A stretch of DNA of 64,000 nucleotides from the NCBI GenBank assembly GCA_013298595.1, contig JAAFIG010000008.1, positions 93,259 to 157,258 of the forward strand, read 5' to 3'. This DNA is from Deinococcales bacterium (GTDB lineage Bacteria > Deinococcota > Deinococci > Deinococcales > JAAFIG01). A program made the translations under genes and the position numbers. The notes beneath the pieces were generated by a model, which worked only from the letters and a program-made list of their open reading frames with translations, was not told the DNA's origin and searched no databases. This document shows, piece after piece, positions 1 through 9,681 of the stretch (positions within the stretch are counted from its first letter, which is position 1; each line of letters starts with the position of its first letter).

Positions 1-2
1 CT

Positions 3-968
3 GGACGCACATTACTGCAAGCAACAGCTGATCGTTTAATACCACTATGTGATGGTTTAGAAGATATTCATATTGTCACAGGGCAAATGCACCGAGGTTT
101 AATTCTAGAGCAACTGCCAGAATTACCACTCGAGAATTTAATTGTTGAACCACAAGCAAAGGATACGGCTGCGGCAATATTGTTAGCAACGCTACGAATT
201 GTTGAAAGTCACGGTACAGACGCAATTATCGGTATTTTCCCATCGGATCATAATATAGGTAGTTCTCTCGAGTTCCAAAGTACGATGCGTGATGCAGTCG
301 AAGTTGCCCAAAATAATGATTCCATTGTTACCCTTGGTATGACACCAACATTTCCATCTACAGGATACGGCTATATTCAAAGTGGTCAGGATTATGATGC
401 CAAAGCCAAAGCTGTGCAGCGTTTTGTTGAAAAACCCAATCTTGAAACAGCCGAAATTTATCTTGAACGTGGCGGATTTTATTGGAATGGTGGTATGTTT
501 ATTTTCCGTGCAGCTGTGATGCTGGCAGCATTTGCTGAATACGCACCAGATATTGCTGCTATATTGCAACCAGTTAAAAACTACAAAGACCTCAAACTCG
601 CATTTCAAAGCTTGCGTAAAGTGAGCATTGATTACGCAATTCTCGAGCCAAGCAGTTTAGCTAATAAGGTACTGGTTGTTCCTACTGATTTTTTATGGGA
701 CGACCTTGGCGATTGGAATGCACTAGCTCGGTTATTACAAGGCGATAATCCAAACCTTGAAATTGGCTCACATGTCGGATTAGATACTTCTGGTGCAATT
801 TTGTACACAACAACAGGCGATGATTTAATCGTAACACTTGGACTCGAAGATGTTTTAATTGTTCGGGATGGAGCAGTGACACTGGTTGCACATAAAACCC
901 GAACGCAAGATATTCGTCGTTTAGTTGAAAAACTGAGAAGCGAACCTACACTCGAGAAATTTATTTAA
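3..968 (+). CDS. manC: Mannose-1-phosphate guanylyltransferase (5' partial)
   Basis: Nucleotidyltransferase making GDP-mannose from mannose 1-phosphate and GTP, the precursor for the two dehydratases and probably the mannosyltransferases downstream. The reading frame is open to the left window edge, so the true start lies outside. The visible part covers the family pattern after the nucleotide-binding loop: LLQATADRL, VEPQAKDTAAAI, FPSDH, FVEKP, and YWNGGMFIF with the sugar-binding Asn. The C-terminal isomerase domain of bifunctional ManC is absent; the protein stops after the linker strands. It lies 7 nt before the first dehydratase, so the two are probably one operon. Confidence 0.88.
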   Translation, partial: GRTLLQATADRLIPLCDGLEDIHIVTGQMHRGLILEQLPELPLENLIVEPQAKDTAAAILLATLRIVESHGTDAIIGIFPSDHNIGSSLEFQSTMRDAVEVAQNNDSIVTLGMTPTFPSTGYGYIQSGQDYDAKAKAVQRFVEKPNLETAEIYLERGGFYWNGGMFIFRAAVMLAAFAEYAPDIAAILQPVKNYKDLKLAFQSLRKVSIDYAILEPSSLANKVLVVPTDFLWDDLGDWNALARLLQGDNPNLEIGSHVGLDTSGAILYTTTGDDLIVTLGLEDVLIVRDGAVTLVAHKTRTQDIRRLVEKLRSEPTLEKFI

Positions 969-975
969 AACAAAT

Positions 976-2007
976 ATGAAGAGAGCTTTGATCACAGGTA
1001 TTACTGGACAAGACGGTGCATATTTAGCACAGTTCTTGCTCGAGCATCAATATCAAGTATATGGTACACATCGTGCTACGTCGGCTGTGCCTGGCTGGCG
1101 TTTGCAAGCATTGGGGGTTGCACAAGACATAGCGTTTGTGTCACTTGATTTACTTGATTTTGAGAATATTGTACAAGTGATACGTCAAGTAGAGCCAGAT
1201 GAAATCTATCATTTGGCTGCTCAAAGTTTTGTTGCAAAGTCATTTGAGCAACCACTCTATATTACAGATGTTGATGCAATGGGTGTGACAAGAATACTCG
1301 AAGCAATTCGTACCATTAATCCAACTATTCGATTCTTCCAAGCTTCAACTGCAGAAATGTTTGGCGAAGTGCAGATTTCTCCACAATCCGAAAATACCCC
1401 TTTTTTGCCACGAAACCCGTATGGAACGGCTAAACTTTATGGACATTGGATAACTTCTAATTTTCGAGATACACTCAATATTCACGCTTCGAGTGGTATT
1501 TTATACAATCACGAATCGCCATTGCGTGGCGAAGAATTTGTGACCCGAAAAATAACCAAAAGCCTTACACAAATTAAATATGGATTGCAAACAACCCTCG
1601 AGTTAGGTAATCTCGAAGCGCAACGAGACTGGGGTTATGCCAAAGATTATGTTGAAGCAATGTGGAAGATGTTGCAGTCTGAAACAGCTGATAATTATAT
1701 TCTTGCAACTGGGAAAACCCGTTCAGTCAAGGAATTTGTTGAAATGGTAGCACAAGTACTCGAGATACAGATTTCTTGGCAAGGTCAAGCTGAGAATACT
1801 GTAGGAATTGACGCAAAAACAGGACAAACAATTGTAACTGTTAATCCAAATTTTTACCGACCAACAGAAACAACCGTACTGGTTGGTGATGCAAGTAAAG
1901 CCCAATCCAAACTCAACTGGCAACCAAAAACATCATTTGAAGAATTAGTGACCTTAATGACACTGGCTGATATTGAAAAAGTAATGCAATTTCGAGTTAA
2001 CGCATAA
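976..2007 (+). CDS. gmd: GDP-mannose 4,6-dehydratase (copy 1)
   Basis: Extended short-chain dehydrogenase converting GDP-mannose to GDP-4-keto-6-deoxymannose, the branch point to fucose, rhamnose or perosamine nucleotides. The 343-aa product has the NADP loop GITGQDGAYL at residues 8-17, the active-site STAEMFG segment and the YxxxK pair in NPYGTAKLYGHW, and [17 protein letters not shown] typical of GMD. It follows the pyrophosphorylase by 7 nt. A second copy lies at 8583. No reductase for the keto intermediate is visible in the window. This copy carries CTCGAG sites; the second does not, which suggests different histories. Confidence 0.92.
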   Translation: MKRALITGITGQDGAYLAQFLLEHQYQVYGTHRATSAVPGWRLQALGVAQDIAFVSLDLLDFENIVQVIRQVEPDEIYHLAAQSFVAKSFEQPLYITDVDAMGVTRILEAIRTINPTIRFFQASTAEMFGEVQISPQSENTPFLPRNPYGTAKLYGHWITSNFRDTLNIHASSGILYNHESPLRGEEFVTRKITKSLTQIKYGLQTTLELGNLEAQRDWGYAKDYVEAMWKMLQSETADNYILATGKTRSVKEFVEMVAQVLEIQISWQGQAENTVGIDAKTGQTIVTVNPNFYRPTETTVLVGDASKAQSKLNWQPKTSFEELVTLMTLADIEKVMQFRVNA

Positions 2008-2022
2008 GTTGAGGAGTTCATT

Positions 2023-3495
2023 GTGTTGAGTGTAGAAAAATATATAACCAAGATAGGTAAACTTGATCAACCGATCTATGGGTATCCACAGTACGATGCC
2101 CAACAAAATATCCATGCTGATCAATTGTTAACAATAAATCGTATTGTAGATTTGATTGCTAAAGACTTGAATCGCCCGCTTAAAATACTCGAGTTAAACT
2201 GTGCACAAGGATTTTTTTCGCTACATCTCGCGGCTAAAGGATTTGATGTGCTTGGTATAGATTCAAGTAAAAATAATATTGAACTATGTTGTGTTTTAGC
2301 AAAAGAAAATCCAACATTAAAAGTGAAGTTTGTCAAAGGTAAAATAGAAGATATTATTAAAAGTATCAAAAATCAACATTTTGATGTGATTATTGGCATG
2401 AATACATTTGCACAACAGATTCGAGACTGGAATTTGCAAAAAGTGCAAAGTTTTATGAAAAAATTAAACCCATTAAGCGATTTTGCAATTATTGAACTAT
2501 ATCTGCAAAAAAATAATGAATTAATCCCAGCTGTTGAGTTACTCGAGCCATATTCTTTTTTTTGTGAAATTCAGGATAACAGTGTAGAATCAAGTATAGT
2601 ATTTTACTTGTCGACAAATTCACTACTGCTTGATAATCAATTATGGAAATTTGATACTTGGAAACAAGAATCACATGCACTAGCTGGTAATAATCATCAA
2701 AAAAGCCGCCGTTACTATTTTAGAGATAATCGAATCATTAAATTCTTTCGATTTGATGGAATATTAGCAAAAAACAACCAAGATGAATTATTTCGAGAAT
2801 TCAATTTTTTAAGTACAAACAAAAACTATCCGTGTATTTTTCGACATCAATTTTCTCAATATTATGGTTGGATTGAAAGAGAATTAATTAATGGGGATAA
2901 TCTACTAGATTTAATTTTAAGCAAAAAAGATTTTAACACGTATAAAGTTATTTATTCCTTGCTTAAACAACTTGTTGCATTAGAAAAAAGCGGACTTTAT
3001 CATCGAGATTTGCGTTTATGGAATATTATTATTAGCAAAAACAATAATGTTCATTTGATTGACTATGGAGATATAACTAATATTAAAGCTGATGTTGTCT
3101 ATCCAGAAAATATTTTCTTTTCTTTTTTTATTACTATTAATGATCTAATTAATCGAGAAGTCCATCCAATATTACCGATTCGAGCTGCAAAAATCAGTCC
3201 ACATCATCTACCTAAGCCATATTGTGATTGGCTGAGTGAAGTCTGGTATGAGCCAATGAACCAATGGACTTTTAAGTTGATCTACAAAAAATGGTTAGAA
3301 ATCAATAAAAATCAGCTAAGCCGAGAGTTATTAGCTCAAGATCAGTGGAATGCAAAAACTGAGGAGTACATCAATACGTTAAGGCGGTATCATGATCATG
3401 AAATTTCGGAGTTGAATAAACGATTTAACCAATTAAAAGATAGTTATGATGCTATACTAAAACGTGTCATAAAACTTGAGAAAACACTTGACTAA
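2023..3495 (+). CDS. WbdD-like methyltransferase/kinase, chain terminator (N-terminal part)
   Basis: The 490-aa product starts at GTG 2023 behind GAGGAG. Residues about 50-190 form a SAM methyltransferase (ILELNCAQGFFSL, then VLGID). Residues about 225-400 form a kinase-like domain with catalytic YHRDLRLWN near 326 and metal-binding LIDYGD near 345. The order, KSRRYYF, and the WYEPMNQW-type segment match WbdD of E. coli O9a, which caps polymannose O-antigen with phosphate and methyl groups and fixes chain length. WbdD continues into a coiled coil. Here the frame stops at TAA 3493-3495 just as the coil begins, and the next gene resumes in the same frame. Cytoplasmic, expected at the inner membrane face with the polymerase. 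Confidence 0.85.
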   Translation: MLSVEKYITKIGKLDQPIYGYPQYDAQQNIHADQLLTINRIVDLIAKDLNRPLKILELNCAQGFFSLHLAAKGFDVLGIDSSKNNIELCCVLAKENPTLKVKFVKGKIEDIIKSIKNQHFDVIIGMNTFAQQIRDWNLQKVQSFMKKLNPLSDFAIIELYLQKNNELIPAVELLEPYSFFCEIQDNSVESSIVFYLSTNSLLLDNQLWKFDTWKQESHALAGNNHQKSRRYYFRDNRIIKFFRFDGILAKNNQDELFREFNFLSTNKNYPCIFRHQFSQYYGWIERELINGDNLLDLILSKKDFNTYKVIYSLLKQLVALEKSGLYHRDLRLWNIIISKNNNVHLIDYGDITNIKADVVYPENIFFSFFITINDLINREVHPILPIRAAKISPHHLPKPYCDWLSEVWYEPMNQWTFKLIYKKWLEINKNQLSRELLAQDQWNAKTEEYINTLRRYHDHEISELNKRFNQLKDSYDAILKRVIKLEKTLD

Positions 3496-3504
3496 CAGAT
3501 AAAA

Positions 3505-3508
3505 GGAG
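3505..3508 (+). promoter_or_regulatory. Ribosome binding site between split WbdD halves
   Basis: AAAAGGAG (3501-3508) lies 5 nt before ATG 3514 and 6 nt after TAA 3493-3495. The strong site argues that the downstream coiled-coil protein is translated separately or by re-initiation, although the intervening six codons are open and in frame with both genes. Confidence 0.7.
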
Positions 3509-3513
3509 TTAGA

Positions 3514-4767
3514 ATGAAAACAAGAAAACCAAGAAAAATAAATAATATGGATTCTGCTCAGACAGCCGAAGTGAATCAAGTAAAAGCGGTTGAACTTGGA
3601 CGATCTCAAGAGCACTTTGAAGTAGAAAGCAACCACCGAGACCGAGATAAAGCCCGTATAATGCATCTTGAGCAAAAAGAATCCATGCTGAAGGTTGAGA
3701 TTCAGAATTATAAAGATACACTGCAACAAATGCAACAGCAAATGGCTGAACTACAAATACAAATTTTACAACAGCAAGAAGAGCATGCCAACGAGTTGCA
3801 AGTTATGGTTGAACAAGAACGAGTGCAAGCCCAACACATATTAGTGCAGACTCAGACTCTTGAAAATCTACAAGCTGAGTGGCAAGAGTCTATGGAAATT
3901 GAGCGATCAAAATTAGTTAATGCAGAAATTGAATGTGTGTCTATACAAGAACAACTAAGCGATGTAAGACAAAATTTTGCAATTGAACGTACTGTATTTG
4001 CAGAAACAACAATCCAACTTGAAGAGTTACATAAACGAGAAACTGCGTTGTTGTTAGAATTAAATGATGAAAGGCAAATTCTTCTAGATACTAAGAAATA
4101 TTTGGAGAATCTTGATGCCACACTTTCCAGTAAGGATCAAATCATTTACTTAAAAACTGAAAAGATTGACTATTTAGAATCAAAACTACGTGAAATGGAA
4201 AATCGCAAGTTCGCTCAGAATCGAGAATTGGTGTCAAAAAATGAGATCATCTCAAGTTTGCAATTTCGAGCAGAACATTTGTCTCAGACTCTTCAGTCTC
4301 GAGATGTTCAAGCGGCTTTAATAGAGGGGGCTATACGAGAGTTGGAAGCTAAGCTATTAGATGCTCAAGAAACAATTAAAGCCACACATACTAAATTAGA
4401 GGTTGTTAATAAAGAGTTAGACTTGTGTAATTACAAATTAGCAACAGCAAATCGGCAAATAGATCTGTCCAGGCATGAAGTATTAGTTATTCATGAAAGT
4501 CGATCTTGGAGACTAGCGGCACCGTTCCGATTTTGTAGCAATGTTATTCGGAATTTATTTGGATATATCAGAAATAACAGAGCATTTTTAACACCCAGTA
4601 TTCAATCGACAGAAGTTAAACATGAACATCTTTCGGTATCTGATCAAATTAATGTAGAAGCTACCACAAATGCCGATAGTATATCTGAGTTAATAAATAC
4701 CTCATCCAAAAACATTTATTTATCGTCTAAGGCAACTAAATTGCTAAAGAGGCAAAGAATAAATTAA
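3514..4767 (+). CDS. Coiled-coil protein equivalent to the WbdD C-terminal ruler
   Basis: A 417-aa protein rich in Glu, Gln, Lys and Leu, with almost continuous heptad-like coiled coil from about residue 40 to 325. It ends in a helix reading IHESRSWRLAAPFRF (about 326-340), followed by a basic, hydrophobic stretch. An SRSWR motif with an amphipathic tail also ends the coiled coil of E. coli WbdD, where it serves membrane association. The gene is in the same frame as the upstream methyltransferase/kinase, separated by one stop and six codons. The coil is longer than I recall for E. coli WbdD, which would predict a longer capped glycan if the ruler model applies. About 30 residues at the C-terminus are low complexity. 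Confidence 0.75.
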   Translation: MKTRKPRKINNMDSAQTAEVNQVKAVELGRSQEHFEVESNHRDRDKARIMHLEQKESMLKVEIQNYKDTLQQMQQQMAELQIQILQQQEEHANELQVMVEQERVQAQHILVQTQTLENLQAEWQESMEIERSKLVNAEIECVSIQEQLSDVRQNFAIERTVFAETTIQLEELHKRETALLLELNDERQILLDTKKYLENLDATLSSKDQIIYLKTEKIDYLESKLREMENRKFAQNRELVSKNEIISSLQFRAEHLSQTLQSRDVQAALIEGAIRELEAKLLDAQETIKATHTKLEVVNKELDLCNYKLATANRQIDLSRHEVLVIHESRSWRLAAPFRFCSNVIRNLFGYIRNNRAFLTPSIQSTEVKHEHLSVSDQINVEATTNADSISELINTSSKNIYLSSKATKLLKRQRIN

Positions 4768-4785
4768 TTTGTTGCAAGTGGTGAA

Positions 4786-4820
4786 TTTTTTGTATAAATT
4801 TCAGAAATTTATACAAAAAA
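4786..4820. terminator. Perfect 16-bp AT-rich hairpin
   Basis: TTTTTTGTATAAATTT (4786-4801), loop CAG, then the exact reverse complement (4805-4820). With T-runs on both strands it could terminate transcription after the coiled-coil gene, or be an operator ahead of the glycosyltransferase at 4945. It marks the edge where CTCGAG sites disappear. Confidence 0.6.
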
Positions 4821-4944
4821 TAAATAATATTAATAAAAAACCATATTGTTTATTTTCCCCCTAAGTTGAATTTGATGCCAAATGTAAAGTGTTATTTACG
4901 TGGATAAATTTATTTATACAAAATATCTAATGTAAAGGTGAATT

Positions 4945-7900
4945 ATGCGAATAGTTATAGATTTAATTGCTTGTCAGACAAGTTCTAGCAGAAATAGAGG
5001 TATAGGAAGATATTCAATGTCTTTAGTCAAGAAAATGTTGGAGATTGGTGTTAATCATGAATTTTATATTATACTTGACGGTTCTTTTGAGAATACAATA
5101 GACAAAATCACTGATGAATTGTCGAATTTTCTTGATAAAAGTCGTTTTAAAATATATAAACCTTCGCCATTTTCAAGTGAAATTTCTATTAATAATTCTT
5201 TAGTTCTTGAATTTAATCAAGAACTAAGAGAGATTTTTATTAATTCATTGAACCCAGATGCTATATTGCAAACCAGTTTATTTGAAGCCACAGCTCAATC
5301 TAGCAAAAGTATCCCAACAAGTGCTCTAAATTTTACTATTTTATATGATCTTATTCCTTTACTTAATAAAGAACGATACCTAACAAATCCAGGAGCAATG
5401 AAATGGTATTTTGGTAAACTACAATCGCTAGTTAGAAATGATTTTCTACTGGCAATTTCCGAATCAAGTCGTCAAGAAGCAATCGAGGCTCTTTCAGTTT
5501 CTCCAGATCGAGTGATAAATATTAGTTCCGCGATTGAACCTACATTTCGATTGATTGACATAAGTGAGTCTGAGAAACAGATAATAATGGATAAATATGC
5601 AATTAATAGTTCCTTCATATTATATACGGGTGGTATTGACTATAGAAAAAATATTGAAGGTTTAATTGAAGCCTATTCTTTATTAGATATAGATATACGA
5701 AAAAATCATCAACTTGTTGTGGTTTGCTCGATTCATGATACGGATCGAGCAAGGTTAATGGATTTAGCAAAAGTAAATGGACTGATGGATAGAGAAATTA
5801 TCTTTACTGGATTTATAACGGATGATGACTTGTTATTTTTATATAACATGTGTCACTTGTTCGTTTTTCCTTCTATCCATGAAGGTTTTGGGCTACCTGC
5901 ACTTGAAGCTATGGCGTGCGGAGCACCTGTTATTGTATCCAATACAAGCAGTTTACCTGAAGTGGTAAATAATCCGATTGCGCTTTTTGATCCTGCTGAG
6001 CCACAGGAAATTGCAAAAAAGATGTGGCTCGCACTGACAGATTCTGATTTTCGACTAGAATTATCTCAACATGGTTTAATTCAAGCCACGAAGTTTTCGT
6101 GGGGAAAATCAGCGCGAACTGCTTTAGTTGCGATTGAAGATGCTTTCTCTCAAAAAAGTTTGAATTCGATATCATCTAATTCAATGCAACAGCGTCTCAA
6201 GTTGGCTTTTGTTGCTCCTCTTCCCCCATTACGAACTGGAATCGCAGTATACTGTACCGATTTGTTGCCTAGTTTATCAAGGCACTATGATATCGATGTG
6301 ATTGTAAACCAAGACGTAGTTGATGATAGTTGGATTAGTGCAAACTTTCAGATACGTTCAGTAGATTGGTTTCGACAAAATCATAGCCAGTTTGATCGAG
6401 TGCTATACCATTTTGGTAATTCTGCATTCCACGTACACATGCCAGAGCTTTTAATAGAAATCCCAGGTGTTGTGGTAGCACATGATTTTTTCCTTAGTGG
6501 CATGATGCATTGGATGCATGCACAGGATAGTACATTAGATGAATTTGGTAAATTGATTTTTGAGAATCATGGCTATCAAGGCATTAAAGATATTTCCCCT
6601 GCTTCTTTGCCAAATTTTAACAACAAATATCCAATGAGTAAAACGATATTTTCAAATGCTTATGGAACTATTGCACATTCAGACTATTTGATAAATCAGG
6701 CAAAAACTTGGTTTGGGTTAAATCCACAGCACTTCAGAAAGATTTTGCTTGCCAGAAAACAACAAATGAAGATTAGTACTGCATCTATATCCAGCCGAAA
6801 TAACAAGCAGACAAGCAAAATCTTCACAGTTTGTTGTTTTGGTTTTTTGGGTGCAACTAAACTAAATCATAAACTACTTGAAGCATGGTTTTTGTCTTCC
6901 CTTGCGAGTGATCAGAACTGCCAATTAATTTTTATAGGTGAATTACCTACAAATGACTATGGGAAGCAACTGGAGGAACTGATGGCTACTCATCCAGAGG
7001 TTCAAAATATAGTCATCACAGGATTTGTATCAGTATCTGAGTACCAAGACTATTTAGCTAACTGTGATTGTGCTGTTCAACTGCGTACGCTTTCGCGAGG
7101 TGAAACATCAGGTGCAGTATTTGACTGCTTAGGGGCAGGTATTCCATTGATAGTAAACGCAAATGGAACTTTTGCTGAGCTTCCTGCGAATACTACCTTA
7201 ATGCTAGACGATGATTTCTCGATTCAAGATTTAGTTGATGCTCTTTACAAAATAAAGTCTGACCCGCAATTGCGCGATCAGATTTCGCAGCAGGGACAAG
7301 CATTTGTCAGAACTGAGTGTCATCCAGAAAGAATCGCTCAGGAATATGCTGATGCTATTGAACATTTTTATCAAAAAAATCCTTTTGCTCAGGGAAGATA
7401 TACGCTTGAAAAACTAGGCAAAATTTTGCAAAGTGACTTTTGTTCTCCTATACAAAAGCAGGTTGCTGTTGACGTTTTTTTTGCTAACTTAGATGAGATT
7501 GAAAAATGTTATATTGATCTTACACATATTGTTGAGACTCAGAATTTACCTGATCAACAGATGCTAAGTTTACTTCTTGATACTTTTTTATTGCACGAAA
7601 ATCAAGGCATTGTGTTTGTTGTATTCAAAAATGATAGATTTGTTTACGCACACGAAGCTGTATTGAAGCACCTCAACATTACAGATATAAATATAACTAA
7701 TGACACGGTGTATTTTAAACCACGAGCACCAATATTATTAATTAATCCTCACTACTATACTGCATCACAGTCTGAACTAATCACTGATAATCTACTTACA
7801 TCATTAAGGGTATTTATGCTTACTTCGAGTAATTTAGATGATGCAGTAAATATTCCTTCAAATATAGGATTGTTTGTAAAAAAAGGTGCTAGCTTCTTAG

Positions 7901-8586
7901 TCATGTCTAAATCAGATATGTCTAGAATAGCTATTGCATTAGATTCTTTGACCGACAATCTGAAACAATCGGTTGAGTTTTTCTTTTCGCAAGAGTTGGG
8001 TCAAATATTGACCAATGCAAATTTAATTTTCGATGATTCAGGATTCAATCCAAGTTCTTTTTTGTCAAAATTTTCTAGTGAAGTGCAACAATTCTCATTA
8101 CCTATTGGTAATGAATCATCTTATTTTTTTATTCACGACTGGCAAACTGCTCAATGGAAACCAAATCAACGATTTATTTTTGCAGCGAATTCACCGCAGT
8201 TATCAAGTCAAATTGGTATAAAGACAGACTATGCCATCCAGAGCACCCAAAAATCTGGATTTGTTATATACGGACCATATATAAGTATAAGTGCTGGGCA
8301 GTTTAAAGCAAGGATTTTTGCTTCTTTTACCTCGGAAATAAATGGAATAATTAACTTTGATGTTATCAGTTTTGGCGGTCAAACTCATAATATGTTGAGT
8401 TTTAATCAAGTAGATCTGATAGGTGCAAATATTATTGAAATACCATTCAATATTCAGGCTGAAATACACAATCTTGAAGTACGAATGTGGATTGCTGAAA
8501 CTGTTGAAGTCACTATATTCGGAATGAGTATTGAACGTGAAGATATCAGTATCATAACTGAGAAGGGTTTGGGAATAGAGAAATGA
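4945..8586 (+). CDS. WbdA-like double GT4 glycosyltransferase with C-terminal sandwich-like domain
   Basis: A 1213-aa protein with two GT4 (GT-B fold) enzymes in tandem. Domain 1 (about 1-410) starts with RNRGIGRYS and has the donor-site ExxxxxxxE pattern EGFGLPALE near 313. Domain 2 (about 415-830) starts at [12 protein letters not shown] and has the weaker [16 protein letters not shown] near 715. Residues about 830-1090 are unassigned. Residues 1096-1200 share an ungapped, roughly half-identical stretch with the end of the 9682-12069 protein (YGPY domain). The architecture recalls the two-domain mannosyltransferase WbdA that polymerises O9a, suiting the neighbouring WbdD-like gene. RBS AAAGGTG precedes ATG 4945. 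AT-rich, with no CTCGAG in 3.6 kb, so probably acquired. The end overlaps gmd copy 2 by ATGA. Confidence 0.82.
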   Translation: MRIVIDLIACQTSSSRNRGIGRYSMSLVKKMLEIGVNHEFYIILDGSFENTIDKITDELSNFLDKSRFKIYKPSPFSSEISINNSLVLEFNQELREIFINSLNPDAILQTSLFEATAQSSKSIPTSALNFTILYDLIPLLNKERYLTNPGAMKWYFGKLQSLVRNDFLLAISESSRQEAIEALSVSPDRVINISSAIEPTFRLIDISESEKQIIMDKYAINSSFILYTGGIDYRKNIEGLIEAYSLLDIDIRKNHQLVVVCSIHDTDRARLMDLAKVNGLMDREIIFTGFITDDDLLFLYNMCHLFVFPSIHEGFGLPALEAMACGAPVIVSNTSSLPEVVNNPIALFDPAEPQEIAKKMWLALTDSDFRLELSQHGLIQATKFSWGKSARTALVAIEDAFSQKSLNSISSNSMQQRLKLAFVAPLPPLRTGIAVYCTDLLPSLSRHYDIDVIVNQDVVDDSWISANFQIRSVDWFRQNHSQFDRVLYHFGNSAFHVHMPELLIEIPGVVVAHDFFLSGMMHWMHAQDSTLDEFGKLIFENHGYQGIKDISPASLPNFNNKYPMSKTIFSNAYGTIAHSDYLINQAKTWFGLNPQHFRKILLARKQQMKISTASISSRNNKQTSKIFTVCCFGFLGATKLNHKLLEAWFLSSLASDQNCQLIFIGELPTNDYGKQLEELMATHPEVQNIVITGFVSVSEYQDYLANCDCAVQLRTLSRGETSGAVFDCLGAGIPLIVNANGTFAELPANTTLMLDDDFSIQDLVDALYKIKSDPQLRDQISQQGQAFVRTECHPERIAQEYADAIEHFYQKNPFAQGRYTLEKLGKILQSDFCSPIQKQVAVDVFFANLDEIEKCYIDLTHIVETQNLPDQQMLSLLLDTFLLHENQGIVFVVFKNDRFVYAHEAVLKHLNITDINITNDTVYFKPRAPILLINPHYYTASQSELITDNLLTSLRVFMLTSSNLDDAVNIPSNIGLFVKKGASFLVMSKSDMSRIAIALDSLTDNLKQSVEFFFSQELGQILTNANLIFDDSGFNPSSFLSKFSSEVQQFSLPIGNESSYFFIHDWQTAQWKPNQRFIFAANSPQLSSQIGIKTDYAIQSTQKSGFVIYGPYISISAGQFKARIFASFTSEINGIINFDVISFGGQTHNMLSFNQVDLIGANIIEIPFNIQAEIHNLEVRMWIAETVEVTIFGMSIEREDISIITEKGLGIEK

Positions 8587-9617
8587 AGCATAGTTTGATT
8601 ACAGGTATTTCGGGGCAAGATGGTGCTTACTTGGCACAATCGTTACTAGAGAAGGGATATAGTGTTTATGGCACATATCGCCGTACCAGTTCGGTTAATT
8701 TTTGGCGAATTCAAGAGTTGGGTATTGATAAACACCCTAATTTTCATTTGGTTGAGTATGATTTAACTGATTTAAGCTCGTCTATTCGTTTACTTGAGAG
8801 CACTCAAGCCACTGAGGTTTATAACTTAGCAGCCCAGAGCTTTGTGGGTGTTTCTTTTGATCAACCACTTGCCACTGCGCAAATTACAGGGTTAGGACCA
8901 GTGCACTTGCTTGAGGCTATTCGAATTGTCAATCCCAAAGTGCGTTTTTACCAAGCTAGTACTTCAGAGATGTTTGGCTTGGTACAAGCAATACCACAAT
9001 CTGAATCGACACCATTTTACCCAAGAAGCCCATATGGTGTTGCTAAGTTATATGCACATTGGATGACTGTCAATTACCGTGAGTCATATGATATTTTCGG
9101 TTCGAGTGGAATTTTGTTTAATCATGAATCGCCTTTACGTGGACAAGAGTTTGTCACTCGAAAAATAACTGATAGTTTTGCCAAAATGAAACTAGGGAAA
9201 TTAGACACTCTTGAATTGGGCAATATGGATGCTAAACGTGACTGGGGTTATGCTAAGGAATATGTGGATGGTATGTATAGAATGCTTCAAGCTGAACAGC
9301 CAGATACTTTTGTATTGGCAACCAACCGCACTGAGACTGTTCGTGATTTTGTGCATATGGCAGCGAAAGCGGCTGGTTTTCAACTTGAGTTCAAAGGAAG
9401 CGCTGAACAGGAAATAGCTGTAGATGTTGCCACTGGTAGAACGCTAGTGCGGGTTAATCCAAAGTTTTATCGCCCTGCAGAAGTTGAACTACTAATTGGT
9501 GATTATGCCAAAGCCGAACAAGTACTGGGTTGGAAACCAAACACAACTCTTGAGCAACTGTGTCAAATGATGGTAGAAGCCGATATCAGCCGTAATCAAC
9601 GTGGTTTTTCGTTTTAA
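8583..9617 (+). CDS. gmd: GDP-mannose 4,6-dehydratase (copy 2)
   Basis: A 344-aa SDR dehydratase with the same reaction as the copy at 976: [12 protein letters not shown] at the NADP loop, [19 protein letters not shown] with the Tyr/Lys pair, and [18 protein letters not shown]. It overlaps the glycosyltransferase stop by 4 nt (ATGA), so the two are translationally coupled. Leu-Glu pairs written CTCGAG in copy 1 (for example in TLELGN) are CTTGAA or CTTGAG here. Copy 2 therefore looks imported and is not a recent tandem duplicate. It may feed a different 6-deoxyhexose branch or simply be redundant. Confidence 0.92.
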   Translation: MKHSLITGISGQDGAYLAQSLLEKGYSVYGTYRRTSSVNFWRIQELGIDKHPNFHLVEYDLTDLSSSIRLLESTQATEVYNLAAQSFVGVSFDQPLATAQITGLGPVHLLEAIRIVNPKVRFYQASTSEMFGLVQAIPQSESTPFYPRSPYGVAKLYAHWMTVNYRESYDIFGSSGILFNHESPLRGQEFVTRKITDSFAKMKLGKLDTLELGNMDAKRDWGYAKEYVDGMYRMLQAEQPDTFVLATNRTETVRDFVHMAAKAAGFQLEFKGSAEQEIAVDVATGRTLVRVNPKFYRPAEVELLIGDYAKAEQVLGWKPNTTLEQLCQMMVEADISRNQRGFSF

Positions 9618-9681
9618 AGCATATGACTGAGGAAAATATCTAGTATCAAAGTGTTGATATAGCCTAGGAATGGGAGAAGCG

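Noticed and set aside
3493..3495. UAA readthrough or recoding as the main explanation for the WbdD split
   Set aside because: A strong ribosome site and ATG follow at once, so separate translation is simpler; readthrough is kept only as an alternative.
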